A program made the position numbers and the translations under genes. 64,000 nt of DNA from Martinezella lusitana. GTDB lineage: Bacteria > Pseudomonadota > Alphaproteobacteria > Rhizobiales > Rhizobiaceae. The stretch lies in assembly GCF_900094565.1 (NCBI RefSeq), contig NZ_FMAF01000002.1, forward strand, positions 248,001-312,000. The letters run 5' to 3'. Below the pieces are notes generated by a model that searched no databases, was not told where the DNA came from, and saw nothing but the letters and a program-made list of their open reading frames with translations. Positions 1 through 8,462 of the stretch are shown here, piece by piece (the stretch's first letter is position 1; every line of letters begins with the position of its first letter).

Positions 1-224
1 TGGCCGCCGACGCGCACCAGCGAGAACTCCGTCTGCAGCGGCGATGCGCCGATGAGGCGCGCCATCTGTATCTCGGTCTTGATCTTGTTCGGCATGAGGT
101 TGAGAAGCCCGATCTGAAGGGGGCGGATATCCTGACGGATCGCCACCGTTTCGGTCATCACCCGCACGCCCTCGTTCCGGAGGGTCTCAAATGCGGGCAG
201 CGTATCGGGAATCTTGATGGGCAT
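1..224 (-). CDS. metA: Homoserine O-acyltransferase MetA, N-terminal part (cut by window edge)
   Basis: MetA activates homoserine by O-acylation (succinyl or acetyl), the committed step of methionine synthesis in the cytosol. The 74 visible residues start [16 protein letters not shown] and contain [16 protein letters not shown] and [12 protein letters not shown], the conserved N-terminal blocks of the MetA family. The catalytic residues lie outside the window. The start codon is the ATG at 222-224. It is preceded by a long leader holding a SAM-II aptamer and a terminator, so expression is probably shut off when S-adenosylmethionine is abundant. Whether it uses succinyl-CoA or acetyl-CoA cannot be read from this part. 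Confidence 0.9.
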   Translation of the reverse strand, partial: MPIKIPDTLPAFETLRNEGVRVMTETVAIRQDIRPLQIGLLNLMPNKIKTEIQMARLIGASPLQTEFSLVRVGG

Positions 225-245
225 TGTTTTCACTCGACCAAATAC

Positions 246-280
246 AAAAAAACCGGCCGCGATCATGAATCGCTACCGGT
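246..280 (-). terminator. Intrinsic terminator in the metA leader
   Basis: Read on the minus strand, ACCGG-TA-GCGAT-TCATG-ATCGC-GG-CCGGT folds into a two-part stem and is followed directly by a run of seven T. It lies between the SAM-II aptamer and the metA start. The 3' arm CGCGGCC (plus-strand 255-261) can instead pair with GGCCGCG just after the aptamer (286-292), which would form an antiterminator. That layout suits transcriptional attenuation; the alternative pairing is inferred. Confidence 0.7.
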
Positions 281-286
281 CCGCAC

Positions 287-343
287 GCGGCCCTTTAGCG
301 ACTTATTTAACGTGGCTGCAAGCCGGCCGGCCAAATCACCACA
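287..343 (-). ncRNA. SAM-II riboswitch (metA motif)
   Basis: The minus strand shows the SAM-II signature in order: GTGG at the 5' end, GATTT, a GC-rich loop segment, CTTGCAGCCAC closing the P1 stem with GTGG, then TTAAATAAG, GCTAAA and GGGCC. The GCTAAA-GGGCC part forms the pseudoknot with the loop in the known SAM-II fold. It sits directly upstream of metA, the classic location in alphaproteobacteria. Arms of P1 are at 339-342 and 312-315. Confidence 0.88.
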
Positions 344-351
344 GAAGGAAT

Positions 352-380
352 TTCATAAACCTGCTGTTCCTGCTGGTCAA
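352..380 (-). promoter_or_regulatory. metA: Probable sigma-70-type promoter of the metA leader
   Basis: On the minus strand TTGACC (375-380) and TATGAA (352-357) are separated by exactly 17 bases. Transcription would start about 7-10 bases further on, right at the 5' end of the SAM-II aptamer, as expected for a riboswitch leader. Confidence 0.6.
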
Positions 381-430
381 TGGGCAAGCTTTGCGGCGGC
401 TGACGGCCGCGCTCTGATGTCGGTTCTCAC

Positions 431-853
431 TTACAAATGTTCAAGAAGCGCCGCCATACCATAGCCGAGACGCTTCCGCGCCTTGGCGAGCGATATCCAG
501 AAAAAGCGGAAGCAGATGGGTGCGCTGCCATCGAACGGCGTCATCTCGAAGTGGCGCCAGGTGGCCGGTGTCGTCTCCGGGAGGATGCAGCGGAAAAAAT
601 GCCGCTGATGGTGACAGGTGCGACCGCTCTTCTCGAACCGGTAATCGTCGATGCCGAGCGGATGCAGCGCGTTTGCTGTGAGCCCGGTTTCTTCTTCGAA
701 CTCTCGTGCTGCCGCTGCCGCTATGTCTTCGCCGGCCTCGACGGTACCGCCGGGGACCTGCAGTTCGACCGCCGGAAAATCCGGCTCGTCGAAAACAAGC
801 AGGTGGCGCTCCCGAACGGCGTAGATCAGGACCTTAACAGCATCCGGCTGCAT
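431..853 (-). CDS. Nudix hydrolase family protein
   Basis: Predicted cytosolic Nudix hydrolase of 140 residues, a family that cleaves nucleoside diphosphates linked to another moiety; the substrate is unknown. The Nudix box is visible as GGTVEAGEDIAAAAAREF followed by EEETGL, giving the G-x5-E-x7-R-E-x2-E-E spacing. The start is the ATG at 851-853, whose A is shared with the TAA stop of the upstream MoxR ATPase (TAATG). A longer reading frame that begins at 1012 lies inside that gene and was not used. The tight coupling suggests a two-gene operon with the ATPase. Confidence 0.85.
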   Translation of the reverse strand: MQPDAVKVLIYAVRERHLLVFDEPDFPAVELQVPGGTVEAGEDIAAAAAREFEEETGLTANALHPLGIDDYRFEKSGRTCHHQRHFFRCILPETTPATWRHFEMTPFDGSAPICFRFFWISLAKARKRLGYGMAALLEHL

Positions 854-1695
854 TATTTTCCCTGCCCACGCGCCATGAAGGCCAGCCGCTCGAAGAGGTG
901 CACGTCCTGCTCGTTCTTCAGCAAAGCACCGTGGAGCTTCGGCAGGGCGTTTTTCGCATCGCCGCGCAGCGTGGCCGGATCGACATCGTCGGCGACGAGC
1001 AGACGGATCCAATCGAGCGCTTCGGATGTCGAGGGCTTCTTCTTCAGGGCCGCCACGTCTCGGATCTCGAAGAATTGCGTCAGCGCCGCATGCAGAAGCG
1101 TCTGCTTGATGCCGGGATAGTGTACCTCGACGATGCGCTCCAGTGTTTCCATGTCGGGGAAGCGGATATAGTGGAAGAAGCAGCGGCGCAGGAAGGCGTC
1201 CGGCAGCTCCTTTTCATTGTTTGATGTGATGATAACGATCGGCCGGATGGCGGCCCGGATCGTTTCGTCGGTCTCGTAGACATGGAATTCCATGCGGTCG
1301 AGTTCCTGCAAGAGGTCGTTCGGAAATTCGATATCGGCCTTGTCGATCTCGTCGATCAGCAACACGCATTTCCGCGGCGAGGTGAAGGCCTGCCAGAGCT
1401 TTCCCTGTCTGATATAGTTGCTGATATCATGAACGCGTGCGTCGCCGAGCTGGCTGTCGCGCAGGCGCGAGACGGCATCGTATTCGTAAAGGCCCTGCTG
1501 CGCCCTGGTGGTCGATTTTACGTTCCACTCGATGAGGTCCAGGCCGAGAGCAGCGGCCACCTGTCGCGCCAGTTCCGTCTTGCCCGTGCCCGGTTCACCC
1601 TTTACGAGAAGCGGACGCTCCAGCCGGATGGCTGCATTGACGGCGACCATCAGATCCTTGTCGGCGATATAGTCGGCAGTTCCTTGAAATTGCAT
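853..1695 (-). CDS. MoxR-family AAA+ ATPase
   Basis: AAA+ ATPase of 280 residues, of the MoxR type that usually acts as a chaperone for cofactor insertion or complex assembly. Walker A is GEPGTGKT near residue 33, Walker B is LLIDEID near residue 112, and the ITSNNEKELPDAFLRRC stretch carries the sensor-1 and arginine-finger region seen in this family. Such genes usually sit beside a CoxE/VWA-domain partner. Here the only coupled gene is the Nudix protein downstream, and no VWA gene is in the window. The TAA stop overlaps the next start by one base. Confidence 0.88.
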   Translation of the reverse strand: MQFQGTADYIADKDLMVAVNAAIRLERPLLVKGEPGTGKTELARQVAAALGLDLIEWNVKSTTRAQQGLYEYDAVSRLRDSQLGDARVHDISNYIRQGKLWQAFTSPRKCVLLIDEIDKADIEFPNDLLQELDRMEFHVYETDETIRAAIRPIVIITSNNEKELPDAFLRRCFFHYIRFPDMETLERIVEVHYPGIKQTLLHAALTQFFEIRDVAALKKKPSTSEALDWIRLLVADDVDPATLRGDAKNALPKLHGALLKNEQDVHLFERLAFMARGQGK

Positions 1696-1860
1696 CGGAA
1701 GGCTTTCTCAATCTTTCCAGTGCAAGCTAGTTGCTGACCTTATTCGGTTCAAGGCGTGAAACCGTGTATATAGGAACGTGATCGCACCAATCTGTTGCAA
1801 GGGTGGACATGAGGGCGGGTCTTGATTAACTGACGGGACGTGCGTCGCAGGGAAGTGCTG

Positions 1861-3720
1861 ATGGCAGTTGAAGCGCAAGCCAAGCCGAATATCCAGGGAA
1901 ACGAGCAGGTCGGTTACGATTTGAGTCTTTTCTTTCGGCTGAGGATGATGTTCTCGGCTTTCTGGAATTCGCCGGTACGCATCAAGATCATTTCGCTGAC
2001 CGTAGCGCTCTTCCTGATTATCCTGGTCACCGCCTATGTCCAGGTGCTGCTCAACAGCTGGAACGCTCCTTTTTACGATTCGCTGGCAAGGCGCGATACC
2101 TCCGCCTTCTTCCACCAGCTTGGCGTCTTCGGCATCATTGCCGGCTCGCTTCTGGTCCTCAACGTCATCCAGGCATGGCTGAACCAGATGACCGCGCTCT
2201 ATATGCGCGAGGGCCTGGCAAGGGATCTGGTGAACCAATGGCTGCAGGCTAAGCGTGCGCTTCGCCTTGCCTCCTCCGGCCTGATCGGCGTCAATCCAGA
2301 CCAGCGGCTCCATGAGGATGCCCGCAATCTCGCCGAAAGCACGACGGGTCTGGCGATCGGCCTGGTGCAGGCGACGATCCTGCTGCTGAGCTTCATCGGC
2401 GTGCTTTGGGAACTGTCGAGCGGCATGGTCTTCCATTTCAGGGGCGCAAGCTTCTCCGTCCCAGGCTATATGGTCTGGGCGGCGATCCTCTATGCCGGTT
2501 CGGCATCGTTCCTCAGCCAGTTCGTCGGCCGCCGGCTGGTGCGGCTGAATGCCGATCGCTATTCGAAGGAAGCCGAGCTGCGCTTCGCGCTCATGCATGC
2601 CAACGAACATATGCCGGCGATCACCATTGCCGGCGGCGAAGAGAATGAACGCCGGCGGATCAATGTCGATATTTCCGCCGTGCTCGCCGTCATCCGCCAG
2701 CTTGCGATCGCCAATACCAATCTCACCTGGGTTTCCGCCGGCTATGGCTGGCTGGTGCTGATCATCCCCATCCTCGTGGCTGCGCCCGCCTATTTCTCCG
2801 GCGGGCTGACCTTCGGCCAGCTCATGGTGGCGGTCGGCGCCTTCAATCAGGTCAATTCGGCCCTGCGCTGGTATGTTGCCAATTTCGGACCGATCGCCGA
2901 ATGGCGCGCCACGCTGATGCGCGTCACCGATTTCCGCAAGGCACTGACGGAGATGGACGACAAGACGCCGATGCCGCACACCCTCGTCTTCGAGAAGGCC
3001 GCGCCCGGCACGATGGTATGGACCGACATGGAGATCTCCACCAGGACCAGCGACGAGGCGACCGAGAACGGCTTCCGGATCGCCGAGGGGACGGTCACGA
3101 TCAATGCCGGCGAACACATCATGGTCAACGGCGATCACGGCGTGAACCGCCGGCTGTTGTTCGAGGTGCTGGCGCATCAATGGTATAGCGGCTCCGGCAC
3201 CGTCAGCCTGCCGCCGATGGAAGACGTTCTGTTCATGCCGCACACACCCTATGTGCCGAGCGGCACGCTCAGGGAGGCGATCTGTTTCCCTGAGGATCGG
3301 GATGTCTACGACGAGGCCGCGGTCGAGGCCGCGATGGACAAGGTGAGCCTTGGTCGCCTCAAGAGCCGTCTCGACACGCAAGCCCGCTGGGACCGGCTGC
3401 TTGATATCGAGGAGCAGAAGGCCGTCGGCTTTGCGCATCTGCTGTTGGCGAAGCCGAAATGGGTAGTCCTCGACGACGCCATGGAAGGGCTGGAGGCGGA
3501 AATTCAGGCGCAGTTTTCAGCGCTGCTGGCGGAATTGACCGACGTGACCGTGATCTATATCGGCCGCAACGAAGCCTATCTTCATGCCATGTCCCCTCGC
3601 GTCCTGCATCTGCAGGCACTGGTATCGCGCGACGAGGATGATGTGGCCGCAGCCACGCCACCGGCGGCCGTACCCGCAGAGGCAACGGTCAGGGATACGA
3701 AGAAGGCCAACGCGCCGTAA
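1861..3720 (+). CDS. SbmA/BacA-YddA-type ABC membrane protein with degenerate ATPase domain
   Basis: Inner-membrane transporter of 619 residues. The first ~360 residues resemble the SbmA/BacA/YddA fold: hydrophobic segments near 43-62, 88-105, 165-185, 203-220 and 292-312, with the NSWNAPFYDSL block after the first. The C-terminal ~200 residues align with an ABC ATPase, but every key motif has decayed. Walker A is NGDHGVNRR (424-431, no GKS/T), the signature is LDIEEQ (514-519), Walker B ends VVLDDA with D539 where the catalytic Glu should be, and the switch His is replaced in YIGRNEAY. The start is the ATG at 1861 behind GGGAAG. Substrate is unknown; relatives take up peptides or export acyl compounds. 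Confidence 0.8.
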   Translation: MAVEAQAKPNIQGNEQVGYDLSLFFRLRMMFSAFWNSPVRIKIISLTVALFLIILVTAYVQVLLNSWNAPFYDSLARRDTSAFFHQLGVFGIIAGSLLVLNVIQAWLNQMTALYMREGLARDLVNQWLQAKRALRLASSGLIGVNPDQRLHEDARNLAESTTGLAIGLVQATILLLSFIGVLWELSSGMVFHFRGASFSVPGYMVWAAILYAGSASFLSQFVGRRLVRLNADRYSKEAELRFALMHANEHMPAITIAGGEENERRRINVDISAVLAVIRQLAIANTNLTWVSAGYGWLVLIIPILVAAPAYFSGGLTFGQLMVAVGAFNQVNSALRWYVANFGPIAEWRATLMRVTDFRKALTEMDDKTPMPHTLVFEKAAPGTMVWTDMEISTRTSDEATENGFRIAEGTVTINAGEHIMVNGDHGVNRRLLFEVLAHQWYSGSGTVSLPPMEDVLFMPHTPYVPSGTLREAICFPEDRDVYDEAAVEAAMDKVSLGRLKSRLDTQARWDRLLDIEEQKAVGFAHLLLAKPKWVVLDDAMEGLEAEIQAQFSALLAELTDVTVIYIGRNEAYLHAMSPRVLHLQALVSRDEDDVAAATPPAAVPAEATVRDTKKANAP

Positions 3721-3774
3721 CTTTGCTTCGGAGACGTGCATGTCCGGCCATGGCGACGCCAGCCGCTGAAACTA

Positions 3775-3803
3775 AAACGCCCCGTCTTGGCGACGAGGCG
3801 TTT
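3775..3803. terminator. Bidirectional intrinsic terminator
   Basis: AAACGCCCCGTC-TTGGC-GACGAGGCGTTT is an inverted repeat with 11 of 12 positions paired and A/T tracts on both sides. It lies between the convergent ends of the ABC-type gene (stop 3720) and efp (stop 3828), so it can serve both. Confidence 0.7.
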
Positions 3804-3827
3804 CTCATGCAAGCAAGCGGCCGAGGC

Positions 3828-4397
3828 TCAGTCCTTGGCGCGCTCGACGTAGGAATTGTCTTCCGTGGCGATGACGACGCGGGTGCCGGCGTTGATGTGC
3901 GGCGGCACCATGGTACGCACGCCGTTCGACAGGATGGCGGGCTTGTAGGACGAGGATGCCGTCTGGCCCTTGACGACCGGTTCGGTCTCGGTGATCTCAA
4001 GCGTGACATGGCGCGGCAGCTGGAGCGCGAGCGGAATGCCTTCGTGGATCGACAGGACGCAGGTCATGCCTTCCTGCAGATACGCTTTCTGGTCGCCCAT
4101 GGTCTCGACATCGACGACCACCTGATCGTAGTTGGCCGGGTTCATGAAGTGGAAGCCTTCGCCGTCTTCATAGAGGTACTGGAAGTTCACGTCTTCGACG
4201 AAGGCGCGCTCGACCTGCTCGGTGGTGCGCCAGCGTTCGGACACCTTAACGCCGTCAACGATGCGGCGCATATCGACCTGGGTAACCGGCGTACCCTTGC
4301 CCGGATGAAAGTTCGCGGCGGTGAGAACGACGTAGAGCTTGCCGTCGACGTCGAGAACGTTGCCCTTGCGGACCGAAGAGGCGATGACCTTGACCAT
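3828..4397 (-). CDS. efp: Elongation factor P
   Basis: EF-P relieves ribosome stalling at polyproline stretches. The protein has 189 residues, the usual length, and begins [15 protein letters not shown]. The modification loop HPGKGTP places lysine at position 34, the residue lysylated by EpmA. The last third holds [13 protein letters not shown], typical of the family. The start is the ATG at 4395-4397; an upstream in-frame ATG at 4466 is less likely. The gene is divergent from epmA and epmB, which supply its modification, so the whole EF-P system lies in 3 kb. Confidence 0.97.
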   Translation of the reverse strand: MVKVIASSVRKGNVLDVDGKLYVVLTAANFHPGKGTPVTQVDMRRIVDGVKVSERWRTTEQVERAFVEDVNFQYLYEDGEGFHFMNPANYDQVVVDVETMGDQKAYLQEGMTCVLSIHEGIPLALQLPRHVTLEITETEPVVKGQTASSSYKPAILSNGVRTMVPPHINAGTRVVIATEDNSYVERAKD

Positions 4398-4548
4398 AAG
4401 ACTTCCTTGTAACGCTGTGTTTTGCGTCGTAGAGGGACTGTCTAAATGCTCTCCGAGACGCAGCAATTGTTTGCTTGGGGGCGCAACTACCCTAAATCAA
4501 TGGAAATTGCCACCCCCAACGCGGCCTGCGCCCTGAAGAAAGCTAGGA

Positions 4549-5613
4549 ATGAAGCCAACAACGAGCAAGGCGTCTCCTTGGTGGACCCGCAATGTCCATG
4601 CGGACCGGCGGCCGTTTCTCATTGGCCGTAACGCCATCCAGGCGGCTCTGCGGGGTTTCTTCGCGCGCAACGACTTCATCGAGGTCGATACGGCGACGCT
4701 GCAGGTGTCGCCCGGCAACGAGGCGCATCTCCATGCCTTCGAGACCGAGGCGCTGACGACGGACGGCAAGGCATCACCTCTCTATCTTCATACGTCGCCG
4801 GAGTTTGCCTGCAAGAAGCTGCTCGCGGCCGGTGAGGAGCGCATCGCCTGTTTTGCCCATGTCTATCGCAATCGTGAGCGGGGCCCGCTGCACCATCCGG
4901 AATTCACCATGCTGGAATGGTATCGGGCTGGGGAAAGCTACGAGGCCCTGATGGCCGACTGTTCTGTGCTGCTGGCGCTGGCAGCCGAGACGGTCGGGGC
5001 AAAAAAGCTGACCTATCGCGGCGCCGAGACCGATCCTTTCCTCACGCCGGAGCGTATCAGCGTCGCAGCGGCTTTCGAACGTTACGCCGGCATCGATCTT
5101 TTTGCCTCCATCGGCATGGACGGATCCACGGACCCGGAGCGCCTGGCGGCGGACATGCGGCGGGTCGGCATACGGGTCGCCAAAGATGACGTGTGGCCCG
5201 ATCTCTTCAGCCGGGTGCTGGTCGAGAAGGTTGAACCCAATCTCGGCTTCGGCCGTGCGACGATCCTCGATGAATATCCCGTCTCCGAGGCCGCGCTTGC
5301 CCGGCCCTCCGCTGGAGACCACCGTGTCGCCGAACGTTTCGAGCTCTATGCCTGTGGAGTCGAGCTTGCCAATGCGTTCGGTGAACTGACCAATGCCGAC
5401 GAGCAGCGGCGGCGGTTCGAAATCGAGATGGCGGAAAAGCAGCGCGTCTATGGCGAAACCTATCCGCTCGACGAGGATTTTCTGGAGGCGCTTGCCGTCA
5501 TGCCTGACGCAAGCGGCATCGCGCTCGGCTTCGATCGGCTCGTCATGCTGGCAACCGGGGCCTCGCGGATCGAGCAGGTGCTCTGGGCGCCGGTCGCGGA
5601 GTTCGGCGTATGA
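4549..5613 (+). CDS. epmA: EF-P lysine-34 lysyltransferase (EpmA/GenX/PoxA)
   Basis: Class II lysyl-tRNA-synthetase paralogue that attaches beta-lysine to Lys34 of EF-P instead of charging tRNA. The 354 residues cover the catalytic core only, with no N-terminal anticodon-binding domain, as expected. Motif 2 is visible as FAHVYRNRERGPLHHPEFTM and motif 3 as GIALGFDRLVML near the C terminus. ELANAFGEL is the conserved block between them. It overlaps epmB by four bases (ATGA), so the two are translationally coupled, and it is divergent from efp. Confidence 0.95.
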   Translation: MKPTTSKASPWWTRNVHADRRPFLIGRNAIQAALRGFFARNDFIEVDTATLQVSPGNEAHLHAFETEALTTDGKASPLYLHTSPEFACKKLLAAGEERIACFAHVYRNRERGPLHHPEFTMLEWYRAGESYEALMADCSVLLALAAETVGAKKLTYRGAETDPFLTPERISVAAAFERYAGIDLFASIGMDGSTDPERLAADMRRVGIRVAKDDVWPDLFSRVLVEKVEPNLGFGRATILDEYPVSEAALARPSAGDHRVAERFELYACGVELANAFGELTNADEQRRRFEIEMAEKQRVYGETYPLDEDFLEALAVMPDASGIALGFDRLVMLATGASRIEQVLWAPVAEFGV

Positions 5614-6662
5614 ATTCGATGCGTCCGATCAGGAATATCAGCGAACTCGAGCGTGCCGGATTGATCGATGCCGATCAGGCAATTTCGCTGGAGGCGGTGA
5701 CGGAGCGATATGCGGTGGCGCTGACACCGACCGTTGCGCGGCTGATCGACCGCACCGATCCAGCCGATCCCATTGCCCGGCAATTCCTGCCCGACATGGC
5801 TGAACTTGCCGTAACGCCGGAAGAGCGCGCCGATCCGATCGGCGATCATGCCCATAGCCCCGTCGAAGGCATCGTCCATCGCTATCCGGATCGCGTGCTG
5901 CTGAAGGCCGTGCATGTCTGCCCGGTCTATTGCCGCTTCTGCTTTCGCCGCGAGATGGTCGGGCCACAAGGTCTCGGGACGCTCGACGGCGAGGCGCTCG
6001 ATGCCGCCTTTGCCTATATCCGCGGTCACAGCGAGATCTGGGAGGTCATTCTCACCGGCGGCGACCCGCTGGTTCTTTCGCCGCGCCGGCTCGAAGAGAT
6101 CTTGCGGCAGTTGGCCGATATCGATCATGTGAAGATCGTCCGCTTCCACACGCGCGTTCCCGTTGTCGATCCCTTGCGGATCGATGCGGCATTGATCGCG
6201 GCACTGAAGGCGAGCGGCAAGACCATCTATGTGGCGCTGCATGCCAATCATCCGCGGGAACTGACGAGTGAGGCGCGCGCTGCCTGCGCCCGGTTGGTCG
6301 ATGCGGGGATCGTGCTGATCAGCCAATCGGTGCTCCTGAAGGGCGTCAACGACGATCCGGATGTGCTGGCAACCCTGATGAAGGCTTTCGTCGAAACGCG
6401 GGTGAAGCCCTATTACCTGCACCATCCCGATCTGGCGCCCGGCACCAGCCATTTTCGCCTGACGATCGCCGAAGGCCAGGCGATCGTTTCGGCTCTGCGC
6501 GGCCGCATTTCCGGCCTCTGCCAGCCCACCTACATTCTCGATATTCCCGGCGGCCACGGCAAGGCGGATATCGGCAAGAGTTCGGTTCGCGAGGTCAGCG
6601 AGGGTTGCTACTCGATTTCGGATTATCGCGGAGGCGAGCACGTCTACCCGCCCGATCCATAG
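5610..6662 (+). CDS. epmB: EF-P lysine 2,3-aminomutase (EpmB, radical SAM)
   Basis: Radical SAM and PLP enzyme that converts L-alpha-lysine to R-beta-lysine for EF-P modification. Of 350 residues, Cys104, Cys108 and Cys111 form the CPVYCRFC iron-sulfur motif. ILTGGDPL and FHTRVPVVDP are hallmark blocks of the KamA/EpmB family, and PGGHGK near the C terminus contains the PLP lysine region. It overlaps epmA by ATGA. No gene follows for 350 bases. Confidence 0.95.
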   Translation: MNSMRPIRNISELERAGLIDADQAISLEAVTERYAVALTPTVARLIDRTDPADPIARQFLPDMAELAVTPEERADPIGDHAHSPVEGIVHRYPDRVLLKAVHVCPVYCRFCFRREMVGPQGLGTLDGEALDAAFAYIRGHSEIWEVILTGGDPLVLSPRRLEEILRQLADIDHVKIVRFHTRVPVVDPLRIDAALIAALKASGKTIYVALHANHPRELTSEARAACARLVDAGIVLISQSVLLKGVNDDPDVLATLMKAFVETRVKPYYLHHPDLAPGTSHFRLTIAEGQAIVSALRGRISGLCQPTYILDIPGGHGKADIGKSSVREVSEGCYSISDYRGGEHVYPPDP

Positions 6663-7012
6663 ATCCGGGGCTGCCGTTTTACTCTGCCGCTATGCTTGTT
6701 ATGAGATTTTTTGAATAAAACGTATTGGCGAAGTTGGCACATTAACCTTATTGCCGGTGGCGCCTATTCACAAATCGAATACGCGAAAATATTAGAGCAT
6801 CTTAATATTTGCCTGTAAACGCTGCCTTGCATGGCTTACAGATGGTAAACTTCATTTAGAAAAATGTTGAATATGCGAATTTTCTAGAAGTATATCCCAA
6901 TTGTATTTACCACGTCGATTAGCGGAATGTTCTATTTTGCCCGTTACTTCTTGGCTGACGATAAGACTGCGTAACTGCAGTTATGCTTGCCATTGCCAGA
7001 AGGGACAAGATT
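6663..7012. promoter_or_regulatory. AT-rich intergenic region upstream of the carrier-protein cluster
   Basis: This 350-base stretch is far richer in A/T than its surroundings and has no credible gene. It contains the palindrome AAATATTA-gagcatct-TAATATTT at 6787-6810 and a spaced inverted repeat TGTAA...TTACA just downstream. I take it to be the control region of the operon starting at 7013. No clear -35/-10 pair could be assigned. Confidence 0.5.
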
Positions 7013-7264
7013 ATGAATAAGACGATTCGCGATTTGCTGACCAAATTCGGTGCGCTTCCCGTTGCTGTCGATGGGATTGCCGATGATGCCGATCTCTATG
7101 TCACGGGATTGTCCTCATTTGCTTCCGTACAGCTGATGCTCGGCATCGAAGAGGCTTTTGACGTTGAGTTTCCCGACAATCTGCTGAACCGCAAGTCCTT
7201 CGCCAGCATTGCCGCCATCGAAAAGACTGTCGGTATGATCCTGGACAGCCGGAAGGTTGCATGA
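7013..7264 (+). CDS. Carrier protein (acyl-carrier-protein fold) for aminoacylation
   Basis: Small acidic carrier protein of 83 residues. LYVTGLSSFASVQLMLGIEE aligns with the ACP helix-2 region, and Ser35 takes the place of the DSL serine that receives 4'-phosphopantetheine. VEFPDNLLNRKSFASI continues the fold. The start is the ATG at 7013 behind AGAAGGG; an in-frame ATG at 6983 has no good ribosome site. Next come an acyl-CoA-dehydrogenase-like gene (overlapping by four bases) and an amino acid:carrier protein ligase. It is therefore probably the cognate carrier that the ligase loads, rather than the fatty-acid ACP. Confidence 0.88.
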   Translation: MNKTIRDLLTKFGALPVAVDGIADDADLYVTGLSSFASVQLMLGIEEAFDVEFPDNLLNRKSFASIAAIEKTVGMILDSRKVA

Positions 7265-8457
7265 TGAGCGTGGCGGTCGCTTTGCTTGAGGTTGGGACGG
7301 GAGACGGACCGGCGGTACGTGCCGCGCGCGTCGCCGCGATCGCCAGCCAACACGCCGATGCCGTCGATGCCGAGGGCCGGTTCCCGCGCGAAGCCGTCGA
7401 CGCGATGCGCGCTGAGAGATTGCTATCCATCCAGATCCCGGCCGCTCTCGGCGGCGAGGGCGCATCGATCACTGAAATCGCCGAGCTTTGCTCGATCCTC
7501 GGCCAGGCCTGCGCGGCCAGCGCCATGGTTTTCGCCATGCATCAGATCAAGCTTTCGAGCCTGGTCGAGCATGGCGCCGACAGCAATTGGCACCGTGATT
7601 TCATGCGCCGCATTGCGAGCGAGCAGCTGTTGCTGGCCTCGGCGACGACTGAAGGCGGCATTGGCGGCAATCTGCGCAACAGCATCTGCGCCATCAAGGT
7701 CGAGGGCGATACCTGCTTCCTGGAAAAGGATGCGACCGTCATTTCCTATGGCGCCCATGCCGATGCGATCCTGATCACATCCCGCAGCCACGCCGAGGCG
7801 GCTTCTTCCGACCAGGTGCTGACGGTTTTCCTTAGGGATCAGTATAGGATTGAACGCACGGTCGAGTGGAACACGCTCGGCATGCGCGGCACCTGCTCCG
7901 ACGGCTTCCTGTTCAAGGGCGAGGCGCCGGCCGTGCAGATCCTGCCGAAGCCGTTTGCCGAGATCGCCGCGCAATCGATGCTGGCGAGCTCGCATCTGCT
8001 CTGGAGCGGCGTCTGGTACGGCATTGCGGCCGATGCAGTTGCCCGTGCTCAGGCTTTCGTGCGCGCAGCGGCCCGCAAATCGCCGGGCACGCAGCCGCCG
8101 GGTGCATTGCGGCTGGCGGAAGTCTCCAGTCTGCTGCAGATGGTGAAGTCGAATGTCGTTGCCGGTCTTAAGGTTTATGAAGAGGCCAAGGTCGATGCCG
8201 ATCGGCTGTCTTCGATGGCCTTTGCCGTGGCGATGAACAACGTCAAGATCGCGTCGTCGGAGATGATCCTGCCGATCATCAACCACGCCATGCTGATCTG
8301 CGGCATCATGGGCTACAAGAATGGCACGCCCTACAGCCTCGGCCGCCATCTGCGCGATGCGCACTCCGCTCAATTGATGATCTCGAATGATCGCATTCTC
8401 GGCAACACGTCGACCATGCTGCTCGTCCACAAACAAGATACAAGCCTGTTGGGGTAA
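7261..8457 (+). CDS. Acyl-CoA dehydrogenase-like flavoprotein
   Basis: FAD-dependent enzyme of about 398 residues with the acyl-CoA dehydrogenase layout: N-terminal helical domain ([22 protein letters not shown]), middle beta domain ([27 protein letters not shown]) and C-terminal helical domain ([16 protein letters not shown]). The start overlaps the carrier-protein stop. In non-ribosomal pathways such flavoproteins oxidise aminoacyl groups tethered to carrier proteins, as in pyrrole formation from prolyl-carrier. Placement here suggests it acts on the carrier-bound aminoacyl thioester rather than on free CoA esters. That role is inference, and the catalytic base was not located. Confidence 0.85.
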   Translation: MMSVAVALLEVGTGDGPAVRAARVAAIASQHADAVDAEGRFPREAVDAMRAERLLSIQIPAALGGEGASITEIAELCSILGQACAASAMVFAMHQIKLSSLVEHGADSNWHRDFMRRIASEQLLLASATTEGGIGGNLRNSICAIKVEGDTCFLEKDATVISYGAHADAILITSRSHAEAASSDQVLTVFLRDQYRIERTVEWNTLGMRGTCSDGFLFKGEAPAVQILPKPFAEIAAQSMLASSHLLWSGVWYGIAADAVARAQAFVRAAARKSPGTQPPGALRLAEVSSLLQMVKSNVVAGLKVYEEAKVDADRLSSMAFAVAMNNVKIASSEMILPIINHAMLICGIMGYKNGTPYSLGRHLRDAHSAQLMISNDRILGNTSTMLLVHKQDTSLLG

Positions 8458-8462
8458 TCGTA

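Noticed and set aside
1708..3438. 576-codon minus-strand frame opposite the ABC-type gene
   Set aside because: It is antisense to a clearly recognisable membrane protein, has no family features and reflects the high GC content.
5460..6641. 393-codon minus-strand frame opposite epmB
   Set aside because: Antisense shadow of a well-conserved radical SAM gene with no recognisable domain.
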